Source of the DNA: Gammaproteobacteria bacterium
Lineage (GTDB): Bacteria > Pseudomonadota > Gammaproteobacteria > Tenderiales > Tenderiaceae
DNA length: 44,500 bases
Direction of reading: 5' to 3'
Assembly (NCBI GenBank): GCA_021731365.1
Contig: JAKFXL010000035.1
Coordinates: forward strand, 1 to 44,500
In this document: positions 1 through 8,088 of the stretch, piece by piece
Layout of the letters: each line of letters begins with the position of its first letter
Position numbering within the stretch: the first letter of the stretch is position 1
The notes under the pieces: generated by a model
What the model was told of the DNA's origin: nothing
The model's database searches: none
Seen by the model: the letters and a program-made list of their open reading frames with translations, nothing else
Translations under genes and position numbers: made by a program

Positions 1-49
1 TCTTTGAGATCAATATTGGCCCACACGTGCCATTCAAGAGGGTGACGGA

Positions 50-2824
50 ATGTCGCTGCTGACAGTTGTTCTGATCGTGTTCATCGCGGCTCTCGCGGGG
101 GTGTTGTGGGGGCCAGGGCCTGCGCTCATGGGGGCGGCGTTGGGTTATGTGATTGGCACGGTGCAATCGTTAGCGGCGCGCATTGCTCAGGTCGAACAGC
201 GTCAGGAGGTAATGGCCAGCGGCTATAAAAAACGTTTGTCGGTGCTCGAAGAGGGGTTGCGACAGCAAGCCGCCCAGCTTGCCGCAGTATCTGAGACGCC
301 CGATGTTACAGACGAGAATCCCACCGCCGGGCGCCAACCAGCAGCGCCCGTACAGCAGCCACACCCGATTGAAGCGCTGCCTAAGGTAGTGAGTCAGAAG
401 GCGTCAGTAGCAGTTGAATCGACCCCGCAAGATCCATGGCTCGGTGCACCTGCCACCACCACCCATAAACCTGAAGCAGCACGTGCACCAAATCTGCTTG
501 ATCACGTTATCGGCTTTTTTACGCGCGGCAATCCCGTTGTCCGAATTGGTATTGTGGTGCTCTTTTTTGGCGTCTCATTCCTGCTTAAGTATGCGGCCGA
601 ACAGAATCTGGTGCCCATCGAGTTGCGCCTCAGCGCCGTTGTGTTGGCGGCGTTGGCGGTACTGGTGCTGGGGTGGCGATTACGGGCGCGCTCCGGCAGT
701 TACGGTCTGGTCTTGCAGGGTGGTGCGATTGGTGTGTTGTACCTCACCGTGTTTGCCGCGGCCAAACTCTACCTGTTACTACCGCCTGGTTTTGCTTTGA
801 TCATCATGGTTGCGCTGGTGACACTCTCTGGAGTGCTGGCGGTATTGCAGGATGCCCGTGCCCTGGCGGTGTTTGGCAGTGCCGGTGGTTTCCTCGCGCC
901 GGTGCTCACCTCTACGGGCGGTGGATCGCATGTCATGCTCTTCTCCTATTTTGCGCTGCTCAATGTTGGCATCTTTGGTATCGCCTGGTTCCGTGCCTGG
1001 CGTGAACTCAATGTGCTCGGTTTTCTTTTTACCTTTGTGATCGGCGCAAGCTGGGGTTATCAATTCTATCGCCCCGAGCTGTTTGCCAGCACCGAACCAT
1101 TTCTGCTGCTTTTTTTCCTGCTCTATGTCGCCATCGCGGTGTTGTTTGCCGTGCGCCAGCCGCCGCAGCTCAAAGGGTATGTTGATGGCAGTCTGGTGTT
1201 TGGTGTGCCGCTGGTGGGCTTTGGTCTGCAAGCCGGTTTGGTAAGCGATGTTGAATTTGGTCTGGCCTACAGCGCACTGGCGTTGGCGCTGTTCTACCTG
1301 GTGCTGGCGTCGCAACTGTGGCGCCGTGCCGCGCCGGGTTTGCGGCTGATTACCGAGGCCTTCCTCGCACTCGGGGTGGTGTTTGGCAGTCTGGCCATAC
1401 CGCTGACACTGGATGGTCATTGGACGGCAGCGGCTTGGGCGATGGAGGGGGCGGCACTGGTCTGGATCGGTGTGCGTCAGCAGCGTCGTCTGGCGCGTGC
1501 CTTTGGTGTGCTGTTGCAGCTGGGCGCTGGCACTGCGTTTCTATTGGCGTTAAATGACTCGGTTGGTTTGATGCCGATTTGGAATGGGTTCTTTTTGGGT
1601 GGCCTCATCATCAGTGTGGCGGGCATGTTTTCGGCGTGGTATCTGCAATGTCATCGCACCTTGCTTAGTGGCAAGGCGCAGCTGCTGTCGCCCATTTTGC
1701 TGGGGTGGGGGCTGCTCTGGTGGCTGGGCACGGGCGCTCGCGAAATCGATGTGTTCCTCTACGGTAGCGATGTTACCAATGCCATGATTCTGTTGCTTGC
1801 CGGCAGTGCGGTTGCGATGGCCTGGCTGGCGCAACGGATTGAGTGGCCGGACCTGCGTTATCCACCACTCGGGCTGTTGCCGTTGCTGGGTTTTCTGCTG
1901 CTCTATGAGCTGGAGTCATATCTGCATCCACACGCCTTTGCCGGTTGGGGCTGGCTGGCCTGGATACTGGCGCTGGCGGCAAACTATCGTTTGCTGTGGC
2001 GACTCGAAATGGACTGGCCGCCACGGTTGACCATGCTCTGGCATGCGCTGGGGCTGTGGTTGTTGGTGCTGCTTTTGAGTTGGGAGCTCGACTGGGCCAT
2101 TCGCCAAATGCTGCCAGGGGCGGAGACCTGGCGCACGATTGCCTGGGCGGTGGTGCCGGGTATGGTGATGGCGCTATTGATGAAGTGGGGGCCGGCGTTG
2201 CGTTGGCCGGTGTTTAAACATAATCATGCTTATCTTGGGCTGGGTCTTGCGCCGATCGCGCTCTATCTGTTTCTGTGGTTATTGGGCGCCTGTCTGAGAC
2301 AAGGTGCTGCCGATCCTCTGCCCTATGTTGCACTCATCAACCCACTCGATCTGGCGCAAATTTTTGTGCTGTTGCTGCTGGCGCGTTGGCTGTTGTGGCT
2401 GCGCGATAGCGACATGCCTACAAGATATCGACCGCCCGCTGAGCTGCTCTTTGGTGCGCTGGCGTTAGGTGGATTTGCCTGGCTCAATGCCGCCGTGGCG
2501 CGTGCTGTGCACTTTTGGGGTGGGGTCGATTTTACCGTGGCAGCGCTGAGTAATTCGGTACTGTTTCAGGCGTCGGCGTCGATCCTCTGGACACTCACCG
2601 CACTGCTGGTGATGGTGGTTGCCACCCGTCAGGCACGGCGTCCAATCTGGTTTGCTGGTGCTGCGCTGCTGGCGGTGGCCGTCATCAAGCTCTTTATTGT
2701 TGATCTATCCGGCATTGGAACCATGGCGCGTATTGTCTCCTTCCTGGTGGTGGGGGGGTTGATGCTGGTGATTGGTTACTTCTCGCCACTGCCACCGCGC
2801 ACTCAAGAGGAGGCCACAGCATGA
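50..2824 (+). CDS. DUF2339 multi-pass membrane protein
   Basis: The 924-residue product matches the DUF2339 (COG5373) type of very large bacterial inner-membrane proteins, whose biochemical role is unknown. The N-terminus has one hydrophobic helix (about residues 3-25), then a probable coiled coil (about 40-80, QVEQRQEV region) and a Pro/Ala-rich linker to about residue 150. The rest is an almost continuous series of some two dozen membrane helices rich in Leu, Trp and Ala. The ATG start follows a GAGGGTGACGGA ribosome-binding region. The stop overlaps the ATG of the next reading frame (ATGA at 2821-2824), as expected for translational coupling, but that partner is broken here. The family call is firm; the function is unknown. 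Confidence 0.88.
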   Translation: MSLLTVVLIVFIAALAGVLWGPGPALMGAALGYVIGTVQSLAARIAQVEQRQEVMASGYKKRLSVLEEGLRQQAAQLAAVSETPDVTDENPTAGRQPAAPVQQPHPIEALPKVVSQKASVAVESTPQDPWLGAPATTTHKPEAARAPNLLDHVIGFFTRGNPVVRIGIVVLFFGVSFLLKYAAEQNLVPIELRLSAVVLAALAVLVLGWRLRARSGSYGLVLQGGAIGVLYLTVFAAAKLYLLLPPGFALIIMVALVTLSGVLAVLQDARALAVFGSAGGFLAPVLTSTGGGSHVMLFSYFALLNVGIFGIAWFRAWRELNVLGFLFTFVIGASWGYQFYRPELFASTEPFLLLFFLLYVAIAVLFAVRQPPQLKGYVDGSLVFGVPLVGFGLQAGLVSDVEFGLAYSALALALFYLVLASQLWRRAAPGLRLITEAFLALGVVFGSLAIPLTLDGHWTAAAWAMEGAALVWIGVRQQRRLARAFGVLLQLGAGTAFLLALNDSVGLMPIWNGFFLGGLIISVAGMFSAWYLQCHRTLLSGKAQLLSPILLGWGLLWWLGTGAREIDVFLYGSDVTNAMILLLAGSAVAMAWLAQRIEWPDLRYPPLGLLPLLGFLLLYELESYLHPHAFAGWGWLAWILALAANYRLLWRLEMDWPPRLTMLWHALGLWLLVLLLSWELDWAIRQMLPGAETWRTIAWAVVPGMVMALLMKWGPALRWPVFKHNHAYLGLGLAPIALYLFLWLLGACLRQGAADPLPYVALINPLDLAQIFVLLLLARWLLWLRDSDMPTRYRPPAELLFGALALGGFAWLNAAVARAVHFWGGVDFTVAALSNSVLFQASASILWTLTALLVMVVATRQARRPIWFAGAALLAVAVIKLFIVDLSGIGTMARIVSFLVVGGLMLVIGYFSPLPPRTQEEATA

Positions 2825-3143
2825 AACGTTTTGTAATTATCGGGTTGCTCTGTGTTGTGCCGCTGCCCGTCTTTGCATTGACGCCTGACGAGTTTGCCTT
2901 CGCGGGGCGCGGGGCCGTTCCTGCTGGCGGTAGGTTCCAGTAGCGTGACCGCGCCGAGCGCTGTTGTGGACCAGCTGCTCGCACGCATTGAGACAGAGAA
3001 TCCGGGTGATTTTATCGGCAGCGCCAGCCCAAAATCTGCGATTCACTGCCGCTTACGTTAAGGAGTTGAAAAGTGCTGCCGGTAGTGCCACTTACCCCGC
3101 TAAAAATGATGTGGGTAGTGTAATGGTTCGCTTCATGTTCTAA
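2821..3143 (+). pseudogene. Degenerate remnant, probably of a DUF3999-type partner
   Basis: A reading frame opens at 2821 with a good signal peptide (MKRFVIIGLLCVVPLPVFA) and stops at 2943 after only 40 codons. DUF3999 periplasmic/membrane proteins commonly follow DUF2339 genes and start like this, so I infer it is the surviving 5' end of such a gene. A second open stretch ends at 3143 with a Phe-terminated tail (VMVRFMF), like an outer-membrane protein C-terminus; it could come from another gene joined by deletion. No frame spans the region. The DUF3999 assignment rests on context and signal peptide only. Confidence 0.45.
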
Positions 3144-3170
3144 ATTTTGGTAGCAGTTCTGTTTTTTGAA

Positions 3171-3192
3171 CCCCGCCTGATGCGGGGTTTTT
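3171..3192 (+). terminator. Rho-independent terminator
   Basis: CCCCGC (3171-3176) and GCGGGG (3182-3187) form a perfect 6-bp GC stem with a 5-nt loop, followed by TTTTT. It lies just after the remnant tail ending at 3143 and would end transcription from the DUF2339 unit. Confidence 0.85.
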
Positions 3193-3221
3193 ATGAGCGG
3201 GACACTGTGATCAAGCGATGG

Positions 3222-3345
3222 AGCCTCTGAATAAGTCCTCCTCTCTTAGTGATCTTGTCGAACCATGAGTGGAGGGTGGTTAACAATCAATACGTTACGT
3301 CACCAGCCTTCGACAGGCTTAGGGCGAACGGGGTTTTCAGAGGCT
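3222..3345. repeat. MITE-like palindromic element, about 124 bp
   Basis: Perfect 9-bp inverted ends, AGCCTCTGA at 3222-3230 and TCAGAGGCT at 3337-3345, bound the element. Inside are a second inverted pair (TGTCGAA near 3256 and TTCGACA near 3309) and a CTTCGACAGG...GGGCGAACG block, a sequence type seen dispersed in many bacterial genomes. It has no coding capacity. The right end supplies the last two codons and the stop of the photolyase gene. Mobility is inferred from structure; other copies cannot be seen in this window. Confidence 0.55.
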
Positions 3346-4785
3346 GCCTATCTCCCTTCTTATTGCAGCCTTGGCGGTGGCAATCGCCTGTTGGCGGGTG
3401 ATGCTCAGATCGAGCACTGGAGATGGGTAGCTGTTGCCAATGGTTAGTCCGAGTTGTTGTTGAGCATCGTTGCTGATCTTCCAGGGTTGGTGGATCAATT
3501 TTTTGGGCGCTGCATTTAATTCTGGCAGCCAGTGGCGTAGATATTCACCCTCGGCATCAAAGCGTTCGCTTTGGCGTACCGGGTTAAAAACCCGGAAGTA
3601 AGGCGAGGCATCTGCACCACACCCGGCGGCCCACTGCCAATTAAGGCTGTTGCTGGCGAGGTCGGCGTCGACCAGCGTATCCCAAAACCAATTCGCCCCT
3701 TCACGCCAGTGGATGAGTCCGTTTTTACACAGGAACGAGGCGACCACCATGCGTACCCGGTTGTGCATCCAGCCGCTGTGCCAGAGTTGGCGCATGCCGG
3801 CATCGATGATGGGGAAGCCGGTTTTTCCCTGCTGCCAGGCGTGCAGTAGCGCCGGGTTGTTGTGCCAGGGGAAGGATTGATAGCGCTCATTGAGTGGCGC
3901 TTCGGCGGTGTGGGGGTAGTGGTAGAGGATATGGTGGGCAAACTCGCGCCATCCCAGTTGGCGGATGACGGTTTCTACACTACTGGCGCTGCTGTGGTTG
4001 CCTATGAATTGGGCCATCAAGGCTGCACTGATCTGGCGCGGGGTGATATCACCATTGGCGAGATAGGGGGAGAGGCTGGAGGTGCCTGGCTGGGCAGGCA
4101 GATCACGTTGTTCAGGATAGTGGTTGAGTGCTTCATCACAAAATTGCGCCAGCCGTTGCTGGGCGTGCGCCTCACCCGGTTGCCAGCACTGCTCAAGCCC
4201 TTGATCCCAACGGATGGTCGGGAGTAGCGCCAGTGCTGTCAGTGGCAGGCTGGCGAGTGGGCTGGGGTGGAGCCGTGCGGGTCTGGGCAGTGGCGCATCC
4301 CCCAATCCCTGTTTTTGGCATTCGCGCCAGAAGGGGGTGAATACTTGGTAGGGTTTGCCGGTCTGGGTGCGGATGCTGCCGGGGGGGTAGAGCAGGTTGC
4401 CATCGCTGCTGTGACACTCAACCCCTTGTTCCGCCAGCCGTTGTTCAATCAGTTTGTCGCGTTTGATTAGCGCCGGCTCGATGCTGCGATTCCAATAAAC
4501 AGTGTAGGCGCTGCTTTCTGCCAGTACGGTTTGCAGCGTGGCCAGGCTTGGCCCTTTGCGCAGGATCAGTTTTCCGCCCAATTTTTTTATGCTCTGTTGC
4601 AGGGCGGCGAGGCTGTGATGCTGCCACCACTGTTTGGCGGCGCCGGGTTGCCAGGGTGCGGCCTCATCGGGGGCATGTATATAGAGTAGTGTCACCTGCC
4701 TGTGCTGGCGTAGCGCCTGGTGCAGGGCGGGGTTGTCTGCGAGGCGCAGGTCCTGGCGAAACCAGACGATGGCGTTATCGGTCAT
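3337..4785 (-). CDS. phrB: Deoxyribodipyrimidine photolyase (CPD class I)
   Basis: This flavoenzyme repairs UV-induced cyclobutane pyrimidine dimers using light. The 482-residue product has the N-terminal antenna domain (IVWFRQDLRLADNPAL, residues 6-21) and the C-terminal FAD domain. The photolyase signature (NWQWAAGCGADASPYFRVFNP region, about 382-402) is intact. Trp residues at 307, 360 and 383 match the electron-transfer triad of E. coli PhrB. Length is normal (E. coli 472). The ATG overlaps the stop of the upstream MerR gene by 4 bp, so the two form an operon. The last codons (Ser, Leu, stop) lie in the end of a MITE-like element, so the native C-terminus may have been slightly altered. 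Confidence 0.95.
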   Translation of the reverse strand: MTDNAIVWFRQDLRLADNPALHQALRQHRQVTLLYIHAPDEAAPWQPGAAKQWWQHHSLAALQQSIKKLGGKLILRKGPSLATLQTVLAESSAYTVYWNRSIEPALIKRDKLIEQRLAEQGVECHSSDGNLLYPPGSIRTQTGKPYQVFTPFWRECQKQGLGDAPLPRPARLHPSPLASLPLTALALLPTIRWDQGLEQCWQPGEAHAQQRLAQFCDEALNHYPEQRDLPAQPGTSSLSPYLANGDITPRQISAALMAQFIGNHSSASSVETVIRQLGWREFAHHILYHYPHTAEAPLNERYQSFPWHNNPALLHAWQQGKTGFPIIDAGMRQLWHSGWMHNRVRMVVASFLCKNGLIHWREGANWFWDTLVDADLASNSLNWQWAAGCGADASPYFRVFNPVRQSERFDAEGEYLRHWLPELNAAPKKLIHQPWKISNDAQQQLGLTIGNSYPSPVLDLSITRQQAIATAKAAIRREIGSL

Positions 4786-5693
4786 GATTGCTCCGGTGGT
4801 TGAGTTGTATGAAGTGTGGCGGCTATTCGTGTTAAGGCGTGCTGGATATCGGTGCCGAGTGCAATGGCCCCAGCCTGTTGAATGGCATTGTGGTGGCGCA
4901 GGGCGGTGGGGCCGCCGATGAAAACCGGGATGTTCAGCTGCTGGACCAGACGGGGGAGTCTGTTGTGCAGCAGATCGGTGCTGGGGTCGATGGCGCTGGA
5001 GAGCAGCACAGCGGCGGCATCGCTGCGTTTGGCGGGAATGGCCAGCTCTTCCAGCGGTGTGTCGCCCCCGAGTAGAACGATGCGGTAACCGTGGGCCATC
5101 ATCGATAGGCAGACCAGTAGCAGCCCAACCTCATGGTGTTCGCCGGGCAGACAGGCGGCGAGCAGTTTAGGACCTTGTGCCCGGCTGGACTCATGGTGAA
5201 AACGCGCCCCGAGTTTGTTCCTCAGGTAGGCACCAAAAAAGTGCTCCTCTGCCACGCTCCCTTCGGCGCTGCTCCAGCGTTCCCCCAGGTGTTGCAGTAG
5301 CGGCAAGATCAGTTGCTGGGTAGCCATCTCAATGGGATAGAGTGAGAGCACCTCGTTGTAACACCCCTCCAGGGCGCGGTCATCAAAACGGATCACGGCA
5401 TTTAACATGCGCTGCTGGTAGTCGCCCCAAGGGCCGTGGTTAGGGTCTGTCTGTTGGCGAGCCTCCAGATGGGGTTTAACCTGGCTGATGGCCATACCCT
5501 TATTCAGGAGCGCTACTACCTGGTTGATGAGGTTGATGTCGGCCTGTGAATAGAGTCGATGGCCCTTGGCGGTGCGCTCTGGTTGCAGCAGACCGTACCG
5601 CCGCTCCCAGGCCCGAATAGTCACGGAGTTGACCCCCGTCAGGCTGGAGACGGTGCGTATGGGGAAGAGTCCATTATCGTTGTCTATGGTCAT
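4782..5693 (-). CDS. MerR-family B12-dependent photoreceptor regulator (LitR/CarH type)
   Basis: The 303-residue protein has an N-terminal MerR winged helix (about 10-80; IRAWERRYGLLQPERT) and a C-terminal cobalamin-binding region. The W-x9-EH motif of adenosylcobalamin photoreceptors is present (W140, E150-H151), as is the E-x-H-x-x-G motif carrying the lower axial histidine (E185, H187, G190). In CarH/LitR, AdoCbl holds a DNA-bound tetramer in the dark and light breaks it, relieving repression. The gene is translationally coupled to phrB. It diverges from gpx, and the intergenic DNA carries four 11-bp repeats that are likely operators. Light control is inferred from motifs and context. Confidence 0.88.
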   Translation of the reverse strand: MTIDNDNGLFPIRTVSSLTGVNSVTIRAWERRYGLLQPERTAKGHRLYSQADINLINQVVALLNKGMAISQVKPHLEARQQTDPNHGPWGDYQQRMLNAVIRFDDRALEGCYNEVLSLYPIEMATQQLILPLLQHLGERWSSAEGSVAEEHFFGAYLRNKLGARFHHESSRAQGPKLLAACLPGEHHEVGLLLVCLSMMAHGYRIVLLGGDTPLEELAIPAKRSDAAAVLLSSAIDPSTDLLHNRLPRLVQQLNIPVFIGGPTALRHHNAIQQAGAIALGTDIQHALTRIAATLHTTQPPEQS

Positions 5694-5725
5694 GATCTGG
5701 GGGTTGCTCTTGTGCGAGTGATGAA

Positions 5726-5788
5726 CTATTGTATAACTATTGTAGAGAATAGGTGGGATTTTTCAACATTTGTGTAATTATTGTATAA
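5726..5788. promoter_or_regulatory. Two pairs of 11-bp direct repeats, candidate LitR/CarH operators
   Basis: CTATTGTATAA (5726-5736) is followed directly by CTATTGTAGAG (5737-5747). CATTTGTGTAA (5767-5777) is followed directly by TTATTGTATAA (5778-5788). All share an ATTGTRTAA-like core in exact 11-bp register. CarH is known to bind 11-bp direct repeats overlapping promoters. One pair lies 33 bp before the regulator start and the other 23 bp before the gpx start, and both overlap TATA-rich likely -10 regions, so binding should repress both directions. Confidence 0.6.
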
Positions 5789-5811
5789 GTATTTTCAACC
5801 AAGGAGTGTAT

Positions 5812-6357
5812 ATGAACAAACTCTTCGCTGTTGTGGTTTTATGGCTGTTGGTACCGTTGCGTCTAAGCGCGGCCGAGTGTGCGGAGCTGCTTAACTTTGA
5901 GCGCCAGCCGCTGGCCAAAAAAGAGCAGGTGGTCAATCTCTGTCAGGCGTATCAGGGCAAGGTGATCCTGCTGGTGAATACCGCTAGCAAATGTGGTTAT
6001 ACCCATCAGTATGAAGGGTTAGAGACCCTGTATCGCCGTTATCAGGCACAAGGGTTGGTGGTATTGGGCTTCCCTTCTAATGACTTTTCCGGTCAGGAGC
6101 CGGGGACTTCGGAGCAGATTCAGGAGTTCTGCCGCCTCACCTATGGGGTGAAGTTTCCAATGTTTGAAAAGAGCCATGTAGCAGCCGGTACCGATGATCC
6201 ACTGTTTAAGGCGTTGGCAGCTGCGTCGGGCAGTTACCCCGGCTGGAATTTTCATAAGTATCTGATTGGCCGTGATGGCAAGCTGGTGGCCAGCTATCCA
6301 AGTCGTAGCGAACCACTGGGCAGGGATCTGGTCGGCGCTATCGAGAAGCTGTTATGA
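5812..6357 (+). CDS. Exported glutathione peroxidase family protein
   Basis: The 181-residue product is a thiol peroxidase of the GPx/BtuE family that reduces peroxides, in bacteria often with thioredoxin. A signal peptide (about residues 1-21, ending LRLSAAEC) predicts a periplasmic location, unlike cytoplasmic BtuE. The catalytic residues are present: Cys61 in NTASKCGYT, Gln95 in FPSNDFSGQEPG and Trp145-Asn146 in PGWNF. Cysteine replaces selenocysteine. I chose the ATG at 5812 because AAGGAG lies 6 bp upstream. Its stop overlaps the next ATG by 4 bp. The operator-like repeats just upstream suggest control by the divergent B12 photoreceptor regulator, consistent with protection against light-driven oxidation. 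Confidence 0.9.
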   Translation: MNKLFAVVVLWLLVPLRLSAAECAELLNFERQPLAKKEQVVNLCQAYQGKVILLVNTASKCGYTHQYEGLETLYRRYQAQGLVVLGFPSNDFSGQEPGTSEQIQEFCRLTYGVKFPMFEKSHVAAGTDDPLFKALAAASGSYPGWNFHKYLIGRDGKLVASYPSRSEPLGRDLVGAIEKLL

Positions 6358-7304
6358 GGCCCCGTTTAGGCATCAGTGCCTGTCTGCTGGGGCAGCCGGT
6401 CCGATTTGATGGTGGCCACAAACGTGCGCCGTGGGTGGCCGAGACCCTTGGGCAGTTTTTTGATTTTGTGCCGCTCTGCCCGGAGATGGCGATTGGCCTG
6501 GGTGCGCCGCGCCAGACCTTGCGCCTAAAGGCGGTGGCAGATGGGGTGCGGGCGGTGGGCAACCGGGATGGGGTGGATGTGAGCGAGGCGCTGACAGCAT
6601 TTGGACGCCAGACAGCAGCCCGGTTGCTGGCCGCGCCGGAGCGGGTGGCTGGTTTTATCGTTAAAAAAGAGTCCCCCAGCTGTGGCATGGCGCGGGTACG
6701 ACTCTATGGTGATAACGGTATCCAGAGCCGTGAGGGGGTGGGGCTGTTTACCCATGAACTGTTAACGGCACACCCTTGGCTGCCGGTGGAGGAGGAGGGG
6801 CGGCTGCAGGATCCAGCACTGCGCGAGAATTTTATAGAGCGGATTTACGTCTGCCAGCGCTGGTGGCAACTGTCTGTTGAAGGTATTACGGCGGCCCGCC
6901 TGGTGGCATTTCATACCGAACATAAATATATGGTGATGGCGCGGGGGGCGATCCCCTATCGTCAGCTGGGACAGCTGGTGGCGACGGCGGGTGAGGGTGG
7001 GATTGAGGCGCTGGCGCAACGTTACTTTGAGGCATTGATGACGGCACTGCGTCCGTTGGCCAGTCGTGGCAACCATACCAACGTGCTGGTCCACCTGATG
7101 GGGTATTTAAAGCGTCAGATTGTGGCGCGGGAGAAACACGAGCTGCTGGGGCTGATTGACCGGTACCGCCTGGGTGGGGTGCCACTGGTGGTGCCAATGA
7201 CGCTGCTGAAACACCATCTTGGTAGACACCCTAACGCCTATCTGCAGCAGCAGCACTACTTCGATCCTTATCCCGAGGCCCTGCAGTTGCGAAACGGGAT
7301 TTGA
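6354..7304 (+). CDS. DUF523/DUF1722 protein (YbgA-like)
   Basis: The 316-residue protein joins an N-terminal DUF523 domain (about 1-145; GISACLLGQPVRFDGGHKR and KKESPSCGM) to a C-terminal DUF1722 domain (about 190-305; FHTEHKYMVMARG, RQIVAREKHELL). E. coli YbgA, encoded next to phr, is a DUF1722 protein. Related DUF523-DUF1722 proteins occur in photolyase/LitR clusters of many proteobacteria, and a role in DNA repair or light response has been suggested only by context. Conserved cysteines (Cys10 in SACLLG, the Cys of SPSCG) could bind metal or a thiolate. It is translationally coupled to the upstream peroxidase. Molecular function is unknown. Confidence 0.88.
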   Translation: MRPRLGISACLLGQPVRFDGGHKRAPWVAETLGQFFDFVPLCPEMAIGLGAPRQTLRLKAVADGVRAVGNRDGVDVSEALTAFGRQTAARLLAAPERVAGFIVKKESPSCGMARVRLYGDNGIQSREGVGLFTHELLTAHPWLPVEEEGRLQDPALRENFIERIYVCQRWWQLSVEGITAARLVAFHTEHKYMVMARGAIPYRQLGQLVATAGEGGIEALAQRYFEALMTALRPLASRGNHTNVLVHLMGYLKRQIVAREKHELLGLIDRYRLGGVPLVVPMTLLKHHLGRHPNAYLQQQHYFDPYPEALQLRNGI

Positions 7305-7313
7305 GGATTGCCC

Positions 7314-8033
7314 CTAGGATAGATTGGAGAGCTGGCAGCCGCCGGCATCGCAGCGCAAAACGCTCTGCTGCTGATACCAGTCGCCCAGCACAATGCGCTG
7401 TGCCGGATGTAGATCAACCGTCAGTTCGTGTAGCGCCGGGCGGTGGGTATGGCCGTGAATGAGTTGGCTAATGCCGTGGGCCGCCATCGCCTCGATGACG
7501 GCGGCGGCGTTGACATCCATAATCTCCTGAGTCTTGCCCTGATTGCGACGGCGACTCTCCTCCCGGTAGTGGCGGGCAGTGGCGAGCCGTTGTTCAACAC
7601 TTTGGCTTAAAAACTGCTGCTGCCACGCTGGGTTACGCATCTGTGCACGAAACTGGAGGTACTCATGGTCATCGGTGCAGAGGCTGTCGCCATGCATCAA
7701 CAGCGTCGGTTTGCCGTATAGGTCGATCACAATTGGATCGTCGATCAGGGTACATCCGGTCTCGGTGGCAAATTGGCTGCCGAGCAGAAAGTCGCGGTTG
7801 CCGTGCATCACGTAGGCCGGCACGCCGCTCTGGGTGAGCTGTTGCAGTGCGGTGATGGCGGCGGCGTGTTCTGGCTGATGGCCGTCGTCGCCAATCCAGA
7901 CCTCAAACAGATCACCGAGGATGTACAGTGCTGTGGCGCGGCTGGCCTCGTCGTACAAAAAATCACAGAAACGGGGGCTGATCTCTGGGTGTTCGTTGCC
8001 CAGGTGGATGTCGGCGATAAACAGGGTGGTCAT
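7314..8033 (-). CDS. lpxH: UDP-2,3-diacylglucosamine diphosphatase
   Basis: LpxH hydrolyses UDP-2,3-diacylglucosamine to lipid X on the cytoplasmic face of the inner membrane, the fourth step of lipid A synthesis. The 239-residue protein has the full calcineurin-like metallophosphatase motif set: FIADIHLG, LGDLFEVWIGDD, MHGNRDF, MHGDSLCTDD and HGHTHRP. A longer frame reaches 8105, but the ATG at 8033 gives the standard N-terminus MTTLFIADIHLG. The gene lies downstream of a cyclophilin gene and near cysS, the arrangement seen around E. coli lpxH, ppiB and cysS. Confidence 0.95.
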   Translation of the reverse strand: MTTLFIADIHLGNEHPEISPRFCDFLYDEASRATALYILGDLFEVWIGDDGHQPEHAAAITALQQLTQSGVPAYVMHGNRDFLLGSQFATETGCTLIDDPIVIDLYGKPTLLMHGDSLCTDDHEYLQFRAQMRNPAWQQQFLSQSVEQRLATARHYREESRRRNQGKTQEIMDVNAAAVIEAMAAHGISQLIHGHTHRPALHELTVDLHPAQRIVLGDWYQQQSVLRCDAGGCQLSNLS

Positions 8034-8055
8034 GGCAGATCCAGTGGTGGTGTGT

Positions 8056-8078
8056 CGCCCCTCCTGGCAGGAGGGGCG
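8056..8078 (-). terminator. Strong hairpin between ppi and lpxH
   Basis: A perfect 10-bp stem pairs CGCCCCTCCT (8056-8065) with AGGAGGGGCG (8069-8078) around a 3-nt loop. No T-tract follows on either strand. It may therefore act as an mRNA-stability or attenuating element between the cyclophilin and lpxH genes rather than as a classical terminator. Confidence 0.5.
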
Positions 8079-8088
8079 GCGAGACGGA

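Noticed and set aside
779-1420. Long minus-strand open frame (213 codons) inside the DUF2339 gene
   Set aside because: It is antisense to a clear membrane-protein gene, Gln/Arg/His-rich in composition and without a recognisable domain or ribosome-binding site.
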